A stretch of DNA of 64,000 bases from Amycolatopsis benzoatilytica AK 16/65 (GCF_000383915.1 NZ_KB912942.1:3359623-3423622), one strand, 5' to 3'. Positions 1 to 9,373 are shown, counted from the stretch's first letter. The notes: generated from the letters alone by a model not told the origin. Numbers and translations: made by a program.

Positions 1-93
1 TTCGCCTGCACGCCGGACCTGTTCCCGGACCTGATGGCCGCGGCGTTGAAGAGGGAGGATTTGAGCCGCTGGGCCGCGGCTGCTGCGGAGTGA
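1..93 (+). CDS. C-terminal end of an unidentified protein
   Basis: An open frame enters from the left edge and runs 30 codons to a TGA at 91-93. The visible tail is alanine-rich and ends in a short helix-like segment (LSRWAAAAAE). I do not recognise the family from this fragment. The next gene on the strand is rpmJ, 116 bases downstream, so the two may or may not be co-transcribed. Confidence 0.5.
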   Translation, partial: FACTPDLFPDLMAAALKREDLSRWAAAAAE

Positions 94-209
94 CGGGCGA
101 TCGCGCGCGGCTCAAGGCCCGGCGGGACTATTCGCGGGTCCGCCGATGTTCACCATGACGCAGGCGCGGTGCGGAATCCGCGCCCCGATCCCGGAGAGGA
201 CGGAAAGGC

Positions 210-332
210 ATGAAGGTGCGCACGTCCGTTCGTTCCCTGGCCCGGCAGCCCGGCGCCCAGGTGATCCGCCGGCACGGGAAGGTGCTGGTGATCAACCAGG
301 CGAACCCGCGGGGCAAAGCCCGGCAGGGCTGA
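210..332 (+). CDS. rpmJ: 50S ribosomal protein L36, zinc-independent (type B / YkgO-like)
   Basis: A 40-residue basic protein starting [17 protein letters not shown] and ending NPRGKARQG, which is the L36 signature. L36 is a small late-assembly protein of the large ribosomal subunit. The usual form holds a zinc ribbon of three Cys and one His; this copy has no cysteine at all, so it is the zinc-free (C-) paralogue. In actinobacteria such paralogues are normally repressed by Zur and expressed under zinc starvation. I did not find a convincing Zur box upstream, so the regulation is inferred from the family. The start follows GGAGAGGACGGAAAGG. The gene is too short for ordinary ORF cut-offs. Confidence 0.93.
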   Translation: MKVRTSVRSLARQPGAQVIRRHGKVLVINQANPRGKARQG

Positions 333-341
333 CCCGGAAGT

Positions 342-369
342 CCGCCCGAGCCGAACTCGGCCCGGGCGG
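342..369 (+). terminator. Hairpin terminator after rpmJ
   Basis: Ten bases after the rpmJ stop, CCGCCCG (342-348) pairs with CGGGCGG (363-369), with a further GCCG/CGGC inner stem. There is no U-tract, as is common in high-GC actinobacteria. The rest of the gap to 573 holds GC-rich inverted stretches but no gene I can support. Confidence 0.6.
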
Positions 370-573
370 CGCCAGCGGTCTGCCGAGGTGGCACTCGGCC
401 CCTCGGATGACTCCAGCCGGCCCAGGCCGAACTCGGCGCAGGCCGGGCAACCCAGTCGAGCAACGGTGAAACGGTGCCCGGCGGTCCGCTCGGATCGCCG
501 GGCTGTCGTATGTCTGCGGGCAGGTCCGGGCGGCGAGCACCGAAACCTGCCCGAGCCTGCCCGAACAACTAGG

Positions 574-2052
574 CTAACCCGCCCGGACCCCGGCTTCCGC
601 CCGCGCCCGCCGCCGGAAGCGCATCACTCCGTCGTCGAGGCGGCGCAGCCGCAGGTCGGCCGCGTCCAGCAGGTAGTTCTGCCGCATCAGCCAGGGCCGC
701 CGGTCGCCCTGCCTCGGCAGCACCGACGCGGCTCGCGTCAGATATCCCGATGTCAGCCCCATGATCGGGCGGCGCTTCGACTCCGGGATCGCCGGCGGAG
801 CCGGTTCGCACGTGTCGTATCCGCGGCGCGTCATGTGGTTCAGCAACCGGCACACGTACTGCGACACCAAGTCCGACCGCAGCGTCCAGGACGCGTTCAC
901 ATACCCCACGCACCACGCCAGATTCGGCACCCCGGCCAGCATCATTCCCTTGTACACCAGCTGTTCCGCTGGAGTCACCGGGCGACCGTCCACGCTCAGG
1001 GCGATGCCGCCGAACGCGGTCACCCGCAGGCCGGTCGCGGTGACGATCACGTCGGCCGGCAGCGAGCGGCCGGACGCCAGTTGCACCCCGTCGGCGGTGA
1101 AGCGGGCGATCTGGTCGGTGACGATGTCCGCTTTGCCGCTGCGGAAGGCGGCGAACAGGTCGGCGCCTGGAGTCAGGCACAGCCGTTGGTCCCATGGCCG
1201 GTACTTCGGCACGAAATGAGGATCGACCGGGATCGACGGCGGCAGTTGCTTCGCGACTCCGCCGCGCAGGGCGGCCGCGGCACGTTCGGGCTGACGGCGG
1301 GCGAACTGGTAGAGCGCGGTCGTCAGCAGAATGTTCTTGCCTCGCACCAGGCGATACGTCACCTCGGCGGGCAGCACGCCCGCCAATCGGTCGGCGAGCT
1401 TGTCGGTCCAGGGGCGGGCCAGGACGTAACTCGGCGACCGTTGCAGCATCGTCACCGACGATGCTTGCTCGGCCAGCGCGGGCACCAGGGTGACCGCGGT
1501 GGCGCCGCTGCCGATGACGACGGCTCGCTTGCCCGTGCAGTCCAGGTCGTCCGGCCAGAATTGCGGGTGGACGATCTCGCCGCGGAAGTCCTCGCGGCCC
1601 GGGAAGTCGACGACGTGCCCGCTTTCGTAGCTGTAGTAACCGCTGCACAGATACAGGAACGAGCAGGTGAACTGGACCGGCTCGCCGTCGTGCTCCGCCG
1701 AAACGGTCCACTGCGCGTCGGCGGAGGACCATTCGGCCCGCACCACGCGATGACCGAACCGGATGTGCGCGAACACCCCGTGCTCCTCCGCGGTTTCGCG
1801 GAGGTACTGCAGGATCTCCGGGCCGGACGCGATCGCGTCCGGCTTGCGCCACGGGCGGAACGGGTAGCCGAGGGTGAACATGTCCGAGTCGGACCGCACG
1901 CCGGGGTACCGGAACAGGTCCCAGGTGCCGCCGATCGAGTCCCGGGCTTCGAGGATCGCGTACGTGCGCCCGGGCGACTGCTGCCGCAGCCGGCAGGCCG
2001 CCCCGATGCCGGACAGCCCGGCTCCGACGATCAGTACGTCAACGTGCGGCAC
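574..2052 (-). CDS. FAD/NADPH-dependent flavin monooxygenase (FMO / Baeyer-Villiger type)
   Basis: A 492-residue two-Rossmann flavoprotein that should insert one oxygen from O2 into a ketone or soft heteroatom using NADPH. The FAD motif GAGLSGIG lies at residues 10-17. The fingerprint FxGxxxHxxxW is present exactly (FRGEIVHPQFW, 156-166), and the second dinucleotide motif GSGATA is at 181-186. The length matches single-subunit Baeyer-Villiger and FMO enzymes. I chose the GTG at 2052 because GGAGG sits five bases upstream; a longer frame starting at 2112 has no such site and adds 20 unmatched residues. It is the last gene of the minus-strand operon, 85 bases after the PL8 lyase, and has no obvious role in uronate breakdown. 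The substrate cannot be read from sequence. Confidence 0.88.
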   Translation of the reverse strand: MPHVDVLIVGAGLSGIGAACRLRQQSPGRTYAILEARDSIGGTWDLFRYPGVRSDSDMFTLGYPFRPWRKPDAIASGPEILQYLRETAEEHGVFAHIRFGHRVVRAEWSSADAQWTVSAEHDGEPVQFTCSFLYLCSGYYSYESGHVVDFPGREDFRGEIVHPQFWPDDLDCTGKRAVVIGSGATAVTLVPALAEQASSVTMLQRSPSYVLARPWTDKLADRLAGVLPAEVTYRLVRGKNILLTTALYQFARRQPERAAAALRGGVAKQLPPSIPVDPHFVPKYRPWDQRLCLTPGADLFAAFRSGKADIVTDQIARFTADGVQLASGRSLPADVIVTATGLRVTAFGGIALSVDGRPVTPAEQLVYKGMMLAGVPNLAWCVGYVNASWTLRSDLVSQYVCRLLNHMTRRGYDTCEPAPPAIPESKRRPIMGLTSGYLTRAASVLPRQGDRRPWLMRQNYLLDAADLRLRRLDDGVMRFRRRARAEAGVRAG

Positions 2053-2137
2053 ATTCGCCTCCACCGTTCCGCCGGCGCGAGTGGGGCCCCGCCGGGCCGG
2101 GTCGGGAATCACCGGCCCAGCGGGGAGGACCGTACTC

Positions 2138-4483
2138 TCATCCCCAGGGGATGATCTTCGTGGCGCCGCAGGACCCGCTGAGCGGTACGTCCACCGTGCG
2201 CCGGCGCACTGTCACGCGGACGCTGTCCTGCAGCTGCGTCGGGTCCGAAACGGCGAGCTGCCAGCCCTTGCCGGTCCGTCCGACCGCCACCGAAGCCGGT
2301 CCTGAGACAGTTACGTCGTCCACCGTACCCGCAGTGTAGAAATTCGCCAGCAGCGTGTTGTCCCACAGTCGCAGCGCCTGCACCTCGGCGGTGTTCGCCC
2401 GGACACGCCAGGCGAGCGCCGAGGCGACCGTGCTGACCACCGAAGCCCCGGGCAGCACCGCGTACGCGTACTTCGCGTCCGTCGGATTGGCACCGTGTTC
2501 GATCACCAGCTTCTGGTACCGCCGGGTGTTCGGCGTGGTGGTGCCCTTCGTGTTGGCACCGGTGTCGATGTCGCGCCAGGCGCCGACGCGGTCCTCGCGC
2601 AGCGCGGTGACCTCGGAGTTGTCCAGCAGGACGTACCCGCCGACGTTGTCCAGGTGCAGCCAGCGCGGCCGGTGCAGTGTGCTCGCCCGGCCCGGCACGG
2701 TGCCGACGACGCTGCCGTCGGCCAGCAGCATCCCGCGTCCGTTCTCGCCGAGGTTGCGGTTCTCGATGGCGGTCCGGACCGCCTGCCCGGACGCATCGGT
2801 GATGCCCGCGCCGAGGCACACCACGCCTGCCGGAGTGAAGAACCAGGACTTCTTCGCGGTCAGCGAACCGTCTTCGGAGGCGAAGTCCATCGCGTACGCG
2901 CCGTGCCGGGCGTCCCAGCGCACGCCGCCGACATGCGCTTTCGTCGTCACCGGCGTACCCGACGGCGGTCCGGACGGGCCGGCCTTGGCCGTGGTGCCGG
3001 GCAGCAGCGCCGGGTCGACAGTCGGCCAGTAGGCGTCCGAGTAGTGCCCCTTCGCGTTCGGCAGGAAGACGTACAGCACCCCGTCGCCGACGTGCCAGCC
3101 GTGCAGGTTCATCCCGTTGATCGCCTCGTACCGCGAGATCCGCGCGGAGCCGACGCCGAGGGAGGCGGACCAGCCCTCGGTGACGTGCACCATCCGGTCC
3201 TGCTGGCCGAAGATCCGGTGCGCGGCGACGATCGGGGTCGGCCGGACGCGCCGCGCGAGCATCTCCTGCGCCAGCTCGATGCCGGGCGTCGCGACCAGGT
3301 CCGGCCCCGGCGCGAACCGTTCCGGATCGGGGATCTCCAGGAACGGCGCGTAGCTGCCTTCCTTGATCCACTTCGCGGCCAGCCCGGACAGCTCGGCCTG
3401 CACCGTCCCGGTCGCCGAGCGCGCGAGAACCAGCGTCGCGACGGTCAGCTGGTGGCCGATGTCGTGCCCGGTCTCGCCCTGTCGCGAGAGCATCCGCCCG
3501 CGCACCGGCTCCATCAGCGCGCCCGCGTACACGAAGGGCGCGTACGTGTCGCCGACCAGCGCGTAGATCTTCTGCTTGAGGTCGTCCGGCAGCGCGTACT
3601 CGGTGCCTTCGGTGACGTGGACGGTGCCGGCCAGCGCGGTCAGCAGCACGATGCCGTAGTGCCCGGGGTACGGGATGGTGTCGTGCTGGATGAACGAACC
3701 GTCGACGTGGAAGCCGTCGCCGGCGGCGCGGTCCAGCTTCGCCAGGACGCTCGCCGCACCGCCGCCGGCGACGTCGGTGATCGCGTCGAGGCCGGTGCGG
3801 ATCCAGGCGGGGTCGCCGATCAGCGCGCCGGCCACGATGGAGATCAGCGCCTTGTCCGCGCGGTTCGCGCCGGTCTCGACGACCTTCGGGTTGTTCGCGC
3901 GCAGGTTCGGGTTGCCGACGAACCGCTTGATCGGGCTGACGTATCGCGCCAGCTCGTCCGCGGTCAGCTGGTCGGCGACGGTGACCAGGGTGTGCAGCAG
4001 GTAGTACGGCACGCCGATCTCGTAGGTGTACCAGTTGCCGATCTCGCCGACCTGCGGGTTGTACTGGCTGGTGTAGATCAGCTCCAGCGCTTTCTTGATG
4101 CTGTCCAGCACCTGGGGGTCGCCGCACAGGGTGGCGCCGGGAGTCCCCCAGTCCACCGCGATGGCGCGCAGCCGGGCGTACATCGACGTGGTGTAGTCGC
4201 TGCCCGGGCCGAGCGGCAGATCGGTCCACAGCGGACCATTGCCGGCCACCGACATGCTGTCGTAGTAGGACTTCGCGACCCGGCCGAGGTTCTTCAACGC
4301 GGCAGCCCGCTCCGGCGACGGCCGGTTGATGCCGGTCTGCAGCTCGCGGTAGCCCGCGACGATCGCCTTGAGCGGATCCGGCGAGGCAGAAGCGGCGAAA
4401 GCCGGACGCGCGGTCGCGACGAGCGCGGCCGACGCGGCGGCGAGGGCACCGCCACGCAGTGCGGTTCTGCGGTTCACGGGCAT
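2138..4483 (-). CDS. Secreted polysaccharide lyase family 8 (hyaluronate/chondroitin/xanthan lyase-like)
   Basis: A 781-residue exported lyase that cleaves uronate-containing polysaccharides by beta-elimination. It begins MPVNRRTALRGG, a twin-arginine-like signal with a hydrophobic stretch ending near ARPAFA (residue 31). The N-terminal alpha/alpha toroid carries the PL8 catalytic set: Asn in TGANR (about 207), His in FIQHDT (about 267) and Tyr in GHYG (about 276). The His-Tyr spacing of nine matches hyaluronate lyase. The C-terminal beta-sandwich region (for example RISRYEAINGMN and SWFFTPAGVVCLG) is also typical. GGGAGG seven bases before the ATG at 4483 sets the start. The gene lies in the uronate-oxidation operon, so its products probably feed it. 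Which polymer it attacks cannot be decided. Confidence 0.9.
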   Translation of the reverse strand: MPVNRRTALRGGALAAASAALVATARPAFAASASPDPLKAIVAGYRELQTGINRPSPERAAALKNLGRVAKSYYDSMSVAGNGPLWTDLPLGPGSDYTTSMYARLRAIAVDWGTPGATLCGDPQVLDSIKKALELIYTSQYNPQVGEIGNWYTYEIGVPYYLLHTLVTVADQLTADELARYVSPIKRFVGNPNLRANNPKVVETGANRADKALISIVAGALIGDPAWIRTGLDAITDVAGGGAASVLAKLDRAAGDGFHVDGSFIQHDTIPYPGHYGIVLLTALAGTVHVTEGTEYALPDDLKQKIYALVGDTYAPFVYAGALMEPVRGRMLSRQGETGHDIGHQLTVATLVLARSATGTVQAELSGLAAKWIKEGSYAPFLEIPDPERFAPGPDLVATPGIELAQEMLARRVRPTPIVAAHRIFGQQDRMVHVTEGWSASLGVGSARISRYEAINGMNLHGWHVGDGVLYVFLPNAKGHYSDAYWPTVDPALLPGTTAKAGPSGPPSGTPVTTKAHVGGVRWDARHGAYAMDFASEDGSLTAKKSWFFTPAGVVCLGAGITDASGQAVRTAIENRNLGENGRGMLLADGSVVGTVPGRASTLHRPRWLHLDNVGGYVLLDNSEVTALREDRVGAWRDIDTGANTKGTTTPNTRRYQKLVIEHGANPTDAKYAYAVLPGASVVSTVASALAWRVRANTAEVQALRLWDNTLLANFYTAGTVDDVTVSGPASVAVGRTGKGWQLAVSDPTQLQDSVRVTVRRRTVDVPLSGSCGATKIIPWG

Positions 4484-4558
4484 GACGGTGCCTCCCAGGG
4501 GTTGGTTGCGAGTGGCTGGGCCGGCAAGAACCGGCTCAGCCACTCGCCAGAGGGTTGT

Positions 4559-6010
4559 TCAGCGAGCCCCGTCGACGCGGCGGGGAAGAGACCACGGGTT
4601 CGCTTCGCGCAGGGCTTCCGGCAGCAACGCGTCCGGGAAGCTCTGCCACGCCACCGGGCGCAGGAAGCGCTCGATGGCGGCGGTGCCGACCGAGGTGGTG
4701 GTCGGCGCGGTGGTCGCCGGGTACGGGCCGCCGTGCTGCTGCGCCCAGCTGACCGTGACGCCGGTCGGCCAGTCGTTCCACAGCAGCCGTCCGGCCAGCC
4801 GGGTCAGCGAGGGCAGCAACGGACGCACGAACTCCGCGTCGCTCTCCTCCCCCTGCACCGTCGCGGTGAGACCCGGTTCGAGGCTGTCCAGCACCTCGAT
4901 CAGCTCGGACTGGTCGGAGTAGGTGACGATCAGCGACGCCGGGCCGAAGTGCTCCTCGCGCACGGCTTCGCCGCCGGCCAGGAACTCCTTCGCGGTGGTC
5001 GCCAGCAACGACGGCGTGAACGCGTCACCGTTCTGCTCGCCGGCCACCAGCGACTCGACGCCTGGTGCCGCACGCAGGTCCGCGAGTTTCTGTGCGAACC
5101 CGGCCGCGATGCGGTCGTTCAGCATCTCCTGCTGCGCGACGTCGCCGACCGCCGCGCGCAGCGTGTCCTCGAGGCCGTGGCCCTCCGGCAGGAACAGCAG
5201 GCCCGGCTTGGTGCAGAACTGACCGGCCCCGAGGCTGAACGATCCGGCGTAGCCCTTCGCCACGTCCTCGCCGCGCGCGGCCAGCGCGCCTGGCGTCACG
5301 ACCACCGGGTTTACGCTGCCCAGCTCGCCGTAGAACGGGATCGGCGTCGGCCGCGAGACCGCGATGTCGAACAGCGCGCGCCCGCCCGGCACGGAACCGG
5401 TGAACGCGGCCGCCGCGATCCGGGGGTCCTTGAGCGCGGTGACGCCCTGCTCGAAGCCGTGGATGACGGCGAACGCACCTTCCGGCGCACCGGCCGCCAC
5501 GAGCGCCTGCGCGACGATCTCACCGGTACGGGTGGACAGCTCCTCGTGGCCGGGGTGCGCCTTCAGCACCACCGGGCAGCCGGACGCGAGCGCGGACGCG
5601 GTGTCGCCGCCCGCGACGCTGAACGCGAACGGGAAGTTGCTCGCCGCGAAGACGAGCACCGGGCCGATCGGCACCAGCACGCGGCGCAGGTCCGGCCGGG
5701 CGCCCATCGGCCAGGCCGGGTCGGCGTGGTCGACGGTCGCGCCGAGGAACTCGCCGTCCCGCAGCACCTCGCCGAACAGCCGCAGCTGGAACGTGGTGCG
5801 GGCCAGTTCGCCCTTCAGCCGCGGGGCGGCCGGCAGGTGAGTTTCCTGGTGCGCCAAGGCGATCAGTTCTTCGGCGGCGGCGTCGAGCGCGTCCGCGGCG
5901 GCGGCCAGCCAGCTCGCGCGCTCGGCCGGGGTGCTCTCCGCGAACGGCCGGGCGGCCGCCGCCGCGGCAGCCAGCACCCGGTCCAGTTCCGGAGCAGAGG
6001 TTTCGCTCAT
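4559..6010 (-). CDS. 2-oxoglutarate semialdehyde (2,5-dioxovalerate) dehydrogenase
   Basis: A 483-residue aldehyde dehydrogenase that oxidises 2-oxoglutarate semialdehyde to 2-oxoglutarate, the last step of the oxidative uronate and pentose routes. The catalytic Cys is in GQFCTKPG (C266), the general base in FYGELGSVNP (E229), and the oxyanion Asn in FAASNFPF (N125). HGFEQGV and the sequence around the catalytic Cys resemble the KGSADH subfamily rather than succinate-semialdehyde enzymes. The start has GAGGAG 5' of the ATG. The operon position, with both dehydratases that make its substrate just upstream, supports the assignment strongly. Confidence 0.92.
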   Translation of the reverse strand: MSETSAPELDRVLAAAAAAARPFAESTPAERASWLAAAADALDAAAEELIALAHQETHLPAAPRLKGELARTTFQLRLFGEVLRDGEFLGATVDHADPAWPMGARPDLRRVLVPIGPVLVFAASNFPFAFSVAGGDTASALASGCPVVLKAHPGHEELSTRTGEIVAQALVAAGAPEGAFAVIHGFEQGVTALKDPRIAAAAFTGSVPGGRALFDIAVSRPTPIPFYGELGSVNPVVVTPGALAARGEDVAKGYAGSFSLGAGQFCTKPGLLFLPEGHGLEDTLRAAVGDVAQQEMLNDRIAAGFAQKLADLRAAPGVESLVAGEQNGDAFTPSLLATTAKEFLAGGEAVREEHFGPASLIVTYSDQSELIEVLDSLEPGLTATVQGEESDAEFVRPLLPSLTRLAGRLLWNDWPTGVTVSWAQQHGGPYPATTAPTTTSVGTAAIERFLRPVAWQSFPDALLPEALREANPWSLPRRVDGAR

Positions 6011-6031
6011 GGGGTTCTCCTCAAAGCAGGT

Positions 6032-7174
6032 TCAGGGCGCCGAGTGCGCGGCCGCGGTAGCGGCGTGCAGGTCGCTCCAGCGGGCAGGCCCGGCGAGGCC
6101 CAAGTGGTACAGGTGCAGTTCGGCCGCGCCGGCCTCGGCCAGCTCGGTCACGTACGACTCGATGTCCGGGACCGGGCTCGCCGCGACGGCGGTGATGTAG
6201 CTGCCGATCGCGACCTGCTCCGGCAGCGCCTGACGCGCGGCCTTGACCGCGTCGACGCTGCCCTGCCCGGGCGCCCAGTTCTGCAGCACCACAGTCGCGG
6301 CGTCGTCCGCTGCGGTCGGGGTCAGGCCGGGCAGCGCGCCGGTGACCCACGGGTCCAGCGCGCCGTGCAGGACGATCCGGGTGCCCGGCTCGAGCACCGC
6401 GAGCACCGCGGCGCGCAAGGCATCCGTCGACTGCTGGCGTCCGGCCAGCAGCACGTCGGACAGCTTCGCCGGAAGCCGGTCCTCGGTCACCGACAGATCC
6501 GCCGTCGCGATGATCCGCTGGACTTCCGCGCACAAGGTTTCGCGCACTTCCTCGGCGTCGAAGCCGGTCCAGTTCTCCGCGCACGCGTCGCAGCAGCAGA
6601 TCGACAGCAAACGCGCGGCGGCCGGGGCCCACACGCCGTCGGTCTTCTCGTGCTGGTGCTGGTGCACGCCGCCGAGCGGGCCGCACGCCTCCAGGATCAC
6701 CGAGGCGAGGTCAAGCCCGGCAACGGATTCCGCGGTCAACGTCGCCGCGAACTCGCGCACCGCGGGCTGGGCCGGGCAGAGCGCCCACGGGTACGACTCA
6801 CCGAAACTATTGCGCACCGCGTACTGCGGGAACTGCGTGCCCAGCTGCGAGTTGTGCGTGAGCACGATCCACGCCGCCGCCGGGATGCCCGCCCCATTCA
6901 GCCGCCGGACCGCGTCGCCGCCGCTGTCGGACTGGGAAACCCACTCCGGCACGGCAGGGACGAGCTCGCCCCATGGTTGCGCGCGCACCGGCCGGTAGAG
7001 CGCGGCAGTCCGCGCGATCACCGAGGTGCGCTCCGCCGACCACGGCGTGGCCGCTCGCGCGCTGTGGTACGCCAGCGCCACCGCCACCTCGTCGATCCCG
7101 AGGTCCTGCACCCGTTCGACGAACGCGTCGTCGCCGAGCACGTCCCACGGATAGGCGTATCCGGTCACCTTCAC
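6032..7174 (-). CDS. Unknown TIM-barrel-like protein of the uronate operon
   Basis: A 380-residue soluble protein with no signal peptide that I cannot assign to a named enzyme. It looks like an (alpha/beta)8 glycoside-hydrolase-like fold: it begins MKVTGYAYPWDVL, has SFGESYPWALCP near residue 125, a His-rich GGVHQHQHEKTDG near 165, and a cysteine cluster LSICCCDACAENW near 190 that could bind a metal. It starts at GTG 7174, four bases after the glucarate dehydratase stop, so it is translated as part of the same operon. No lactonase gene is visible in this pathway, and this protein is one candidate for that or for an oligouronate-processing step; that is guesswork from position only. Confidence 0.8.
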   Translation of the reverse strand: MKVTGYAYPWDVLGDDAFVERVQDLGIDEVAVALAYHSARAATPWSAERTSVIARTAALYRPVRAQPWGELVPAVPEWVSQSDSGGDAVRRLNGAGIPAAAWIVLTHNSQLGTQFPQYAVRNSFGESYPWALCPAQPAVREFAATLTAESVAGLDLASVILEACGPLGGVHQHQHEKTDGVWAPAAARLLSICCCDACAENWTGFDAEEVRETLCAEVQRIIATADLSVTEDRLPAKLSDVLLAGRQQSTDALRAAVLAVLEPGTRIVLHGALDPWVTGALPGLTPTAADDAATVVLQNWAPGQGSVDAVKAARQALPEQVAIGSYITAVAASPVPDIESYVTELAEAGAAELHLYHLGLAGPARWSDLHAATAAAHSAP

Positions 7175-7178
7175 CGCG

Positions 7179-8435
7179 TCACCACCTCGCCGTGTTCGGC
7201 TCGAATCCGGGAGTGTAGTTCCGCATGTACGTCACGTCGTCCCGTTTGGTCAGTCCACATCGGACATAGTCTTCGTGCGCCCTGGCGAGCGCGTCCTGGT
7301 CCAGCGCGATCCCGAGGCCGGGCCGGTCCGGCACGGCGACCGCGCCGTCGGCGAACTCCAGCGCACCGGGCTCGATCACGTCGGCGGTCTTCCACGGCCA
7401 GTGCGTGTCGCACGCGTACGTCAGGTGCGGGGTCGCGGACGCGACGTGCACCATCGCGGCGAGGCTGATGCCGAGGTGGCTGTTGGAATGCATCGACAGG
7501 CCCACGCCGAAACTCTCGCAGGCCACCGAAAGCGCCTGGGTATCCCGCATTCCGCCCCAGAAGTGGTGATCGGACAGCAGCACGCCGATCGCGCGCGCCC
7601 GGAACGCGGGTTCCAGGTCGCCGAAGTTCACCACGCACATGTTGGTGGCCAGCGGCATGCTCGCCTCGCGCGCGACCCGGGCCATGCCCTCGATGCCGGG
7701 CGTCGGGTCCTCCAGGTACTCCAGCACGCCGTCGAGCTCGGCCGCGACCCGGATGCTCGTCTCCGGCGTCCACGCCGCGTTCGGGTCGATCCGCAGCGGG
7801 TGCCCGGGGAACGCCTCGGCGAGCGCGCGAATGCCCTCGATTTCCTGCTCCGGCGCGAAAACCCCGCCCTTGAGCTTGATGGAGCGGAAGCCGTACTCGT
7901 CGATCATCCGCTTCGCTTCGCCGACCAGCGCCTCCGGCGTGACGACCTCGCCCCAGCTGTCCTCGCCGGCGCCGATGTGCGCGCCGTACTTGTAGAACAG
8001 GTACGCGGAGAAGTCGACCGCGGCGCGCGCCTTGCCGCCGAGCAGATCGGCGACCGGCCGGCCGAGGAAGTGCCCCTGCGCGTCCAGGCAGGCGACCTCG
8101 AACAGCGAGTACACGCTGGCGATGGTCTTGCGGATGGAGAACCCGCCGATCAGGCCGTGCTCGTCGGTCAGCACGGTGCCGGCCAGCGTGCGCGCGACGA
8201 TCCGCTTCAGCCCGGGCAGGTCGAACACGTCGTGCCCGGCCAGCTCCGGCAGCACCTTGCGCACTTCGCCGAGGAACGCCGCGTCGCCGTAGGACTCGCC
8301 GAGGCCGACCACCCCGTCGTCGCAGACCAGCTGGACCACGCTGCGCAGCGCGAACGGCTCGTGCACGCCCATCACGTTGAGCAGCGGCGGATCCGCGAAC
8401 GCGACCGGGGTCAGCACCACGTCCCGGATCTTCAT
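7179..8435 (-). CDS. gudD: Glucarate dehydratase (enolase superfamily)
   Basis: A 418-residue enzyme that dehydrates D-glucarate (and often L-idarate) to 5-dehydro-4-deoxyglucarate. The enolase-superfamily residues are all visible: the KxK base motif in SIKLKGG (K187, K189), metal ligands D217 (RIDPNA), E242 (EYLEDP) and N265, then the Asp-His pair with SDHHFWGG (D289) and MHSNSH (H316). The K, D and N spacings follow the E. coli enzyme closely. The ATG at 8435 overlaps the previous gene's stop as ATGA, which indicates translational coupling. A galactarate-specific relative cannot be wholly excluded. Confidence 0.93.
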   Translation of the reverse strand: MKIRDVVLTPVAFADPPLLNVMGVHEPFALRSVVQLVCDDGVVGLGESYGDAAFLGEVRKVLPELAGHDVFDLPGLKRIVARTLAGTVLTDEHGLIGGFSIRKTIASVYSLFEVACLDAQGHFLGRPVADLLGGKARAAVDFSAYLFYKYGAHIGAGEDSWGEVVTPEALVGEAKRMIDEYGFRSIKLKGGVFAPEQEIEGIRALAEAFPGHPLRIDPNAAWTPETSIRVAAELDGVLEYLEDPTPGIEGMARVAREASMPLATNMCVVNFGDLEPAFRARAIGVLLSDHHFWGGMRDTQALSVACESFGVGLSMHSNSHLGISLAAMVHVASATPHLTYACDTHWPWKTADVIEPGALEFADGAVAVPDRPGLGIALDQDALARAHEDYVRCGLTKRDDVTYMRNYTPGFEPNTARW

Positions 8436-9373
8436 CGGCTGCCGAGTCCCTTCAGCACCGCGAACCCGTCCTCGACGACCTTGCCGAGCCGGTCGATCTG
8501 GTCCGCGGTCGGCTCGACCAGCGGCGGGCGGACGGTGCCGACCTTGTCGCCGCGCAGCCGCGCGGCCGCCTTCACCAGCGACACCGCGAAGCCGGGCGTC
8601 TCGTCCCGCAGCGCCACCAGCGGCAGGTAGAAGCCGGCGAGCAGCGCGTCCATCGTCTCGTTGTCGTTCTCCGCGAGCGCGCGGTGGAAGCGGTGCGCGA
8701 TCTCCGGTGCGAAGCAGTGCACTGCCGAGGAGTAGCGGGCCACGCCGACTGCCGCGTACGCCTTCGCGGACACCTCAGCGGTCGGCAGGCCGTTGAAGAA
8801 CAGGAAGTCTTCGGCGCGCTGGGTGCCCAGCGCGCGGATGGTGGTGACGATCCGGGTCATCGCCTCTACGTCGCCGTAGCCGTCCTTGAGGCCGACCACC
8901 GACGGGATGTCGAGCAGCTTCGCCGCGGCCGGCGCGGAGTACACGCCGGTGCTGCGGTGGTAGACGATCACCGGCACCGTGGTGTCGCCGACCGCGTAAC
9001 GCACGTGGTCGACCAGTCCGTCCTGCGGCCCGGTGACCAAGTACGGCGGCAGCAGCAGCACGCCGTCCGCGCCGCCCGCCTGCGCCGCCGCGATGCCCGC
9101 GCGTGCGCCCGCCGCGCCGCCGCCCGCGCCGACCCACACCGGCACCCGGCCGTTCGCGACCTCGCGCGCCTTCGCCAGCAACGCCGCGACCTCGTCGACC
9201 GACAGCGAGCTGAACTCGCCGGTGCCGCAGGCGACGAACAACGCGCCCGCACCGGCGGCCACGTGGCTTTCCACGTTCTCCGCGAACCCGTCGAGGTTCA
9301 CCTCGAGGTCGTCGGTGAACGGGGTCAGCGGGAACGCCAGCAGGCCGTCCAGCTCGATCTCGGTCTGTGCCAT
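8432..9373 (-). CDS. kdgD: 5-dehydro-4-deoxyglucarate dehydratase (decarboxylating)
   Basis: A 313-residue class I aldolase-fold (DapA-like) enzyme that converts 5-dehydro-4-deoxy-D-glucarate to 2-oxoglutarate semialdehyde with loss of CO2 and water. The Schiff-base lysine is in SVVGLKDGYGD (about K163) and the partner tyrosine in VIVYHRS (about Y138). The start is the ATG at 9373 with GGAG upstream; an in-frame TTG five codons earlier is less likely. It is the first gene of the minus-strand operon, divergent from the IclR regulator. Confidence 0.92.
   Translation of the reverse strand: MAQTEIELDGLLAFPLTPFTDDLEVNLDGFAENVESHVAAGAGALFVACGTGEFSSLSVDEVAALLAKAREVANGRVPVWVGAGGGAAGARAGIAAAQAGGADGVLLLPPYLVTGPQDGLVDHVRYAVGDTTVPVIVYHRSTGVYSAPAAAKLLDIPSVVGLKDGYGDVEAMTRIVTTIRALGTQRAEDFLFFNGLPTAEVSAKAYAAVGVARYSSAVHCFAPEIAHRFHRALAENDNETMDALLAGFYLPLVALRDETPGFAVSLVKAAARLRGDKVGTVRPPLVEPTADQIDRLGKVVEDGFAVLKGLGSR

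Noticed and set aside
2495..7468. A 1657-codon plus-strand open frame and a 1302-codon one at 23501-27409
   Set aside because: Both lie opposite genes with clear motifs (PL8, aldehyde dehydrogenase; peptide synthetase). Their translations are Arg/Gln/Ala-rich without domains, as expected from GC-rich antisense frames.
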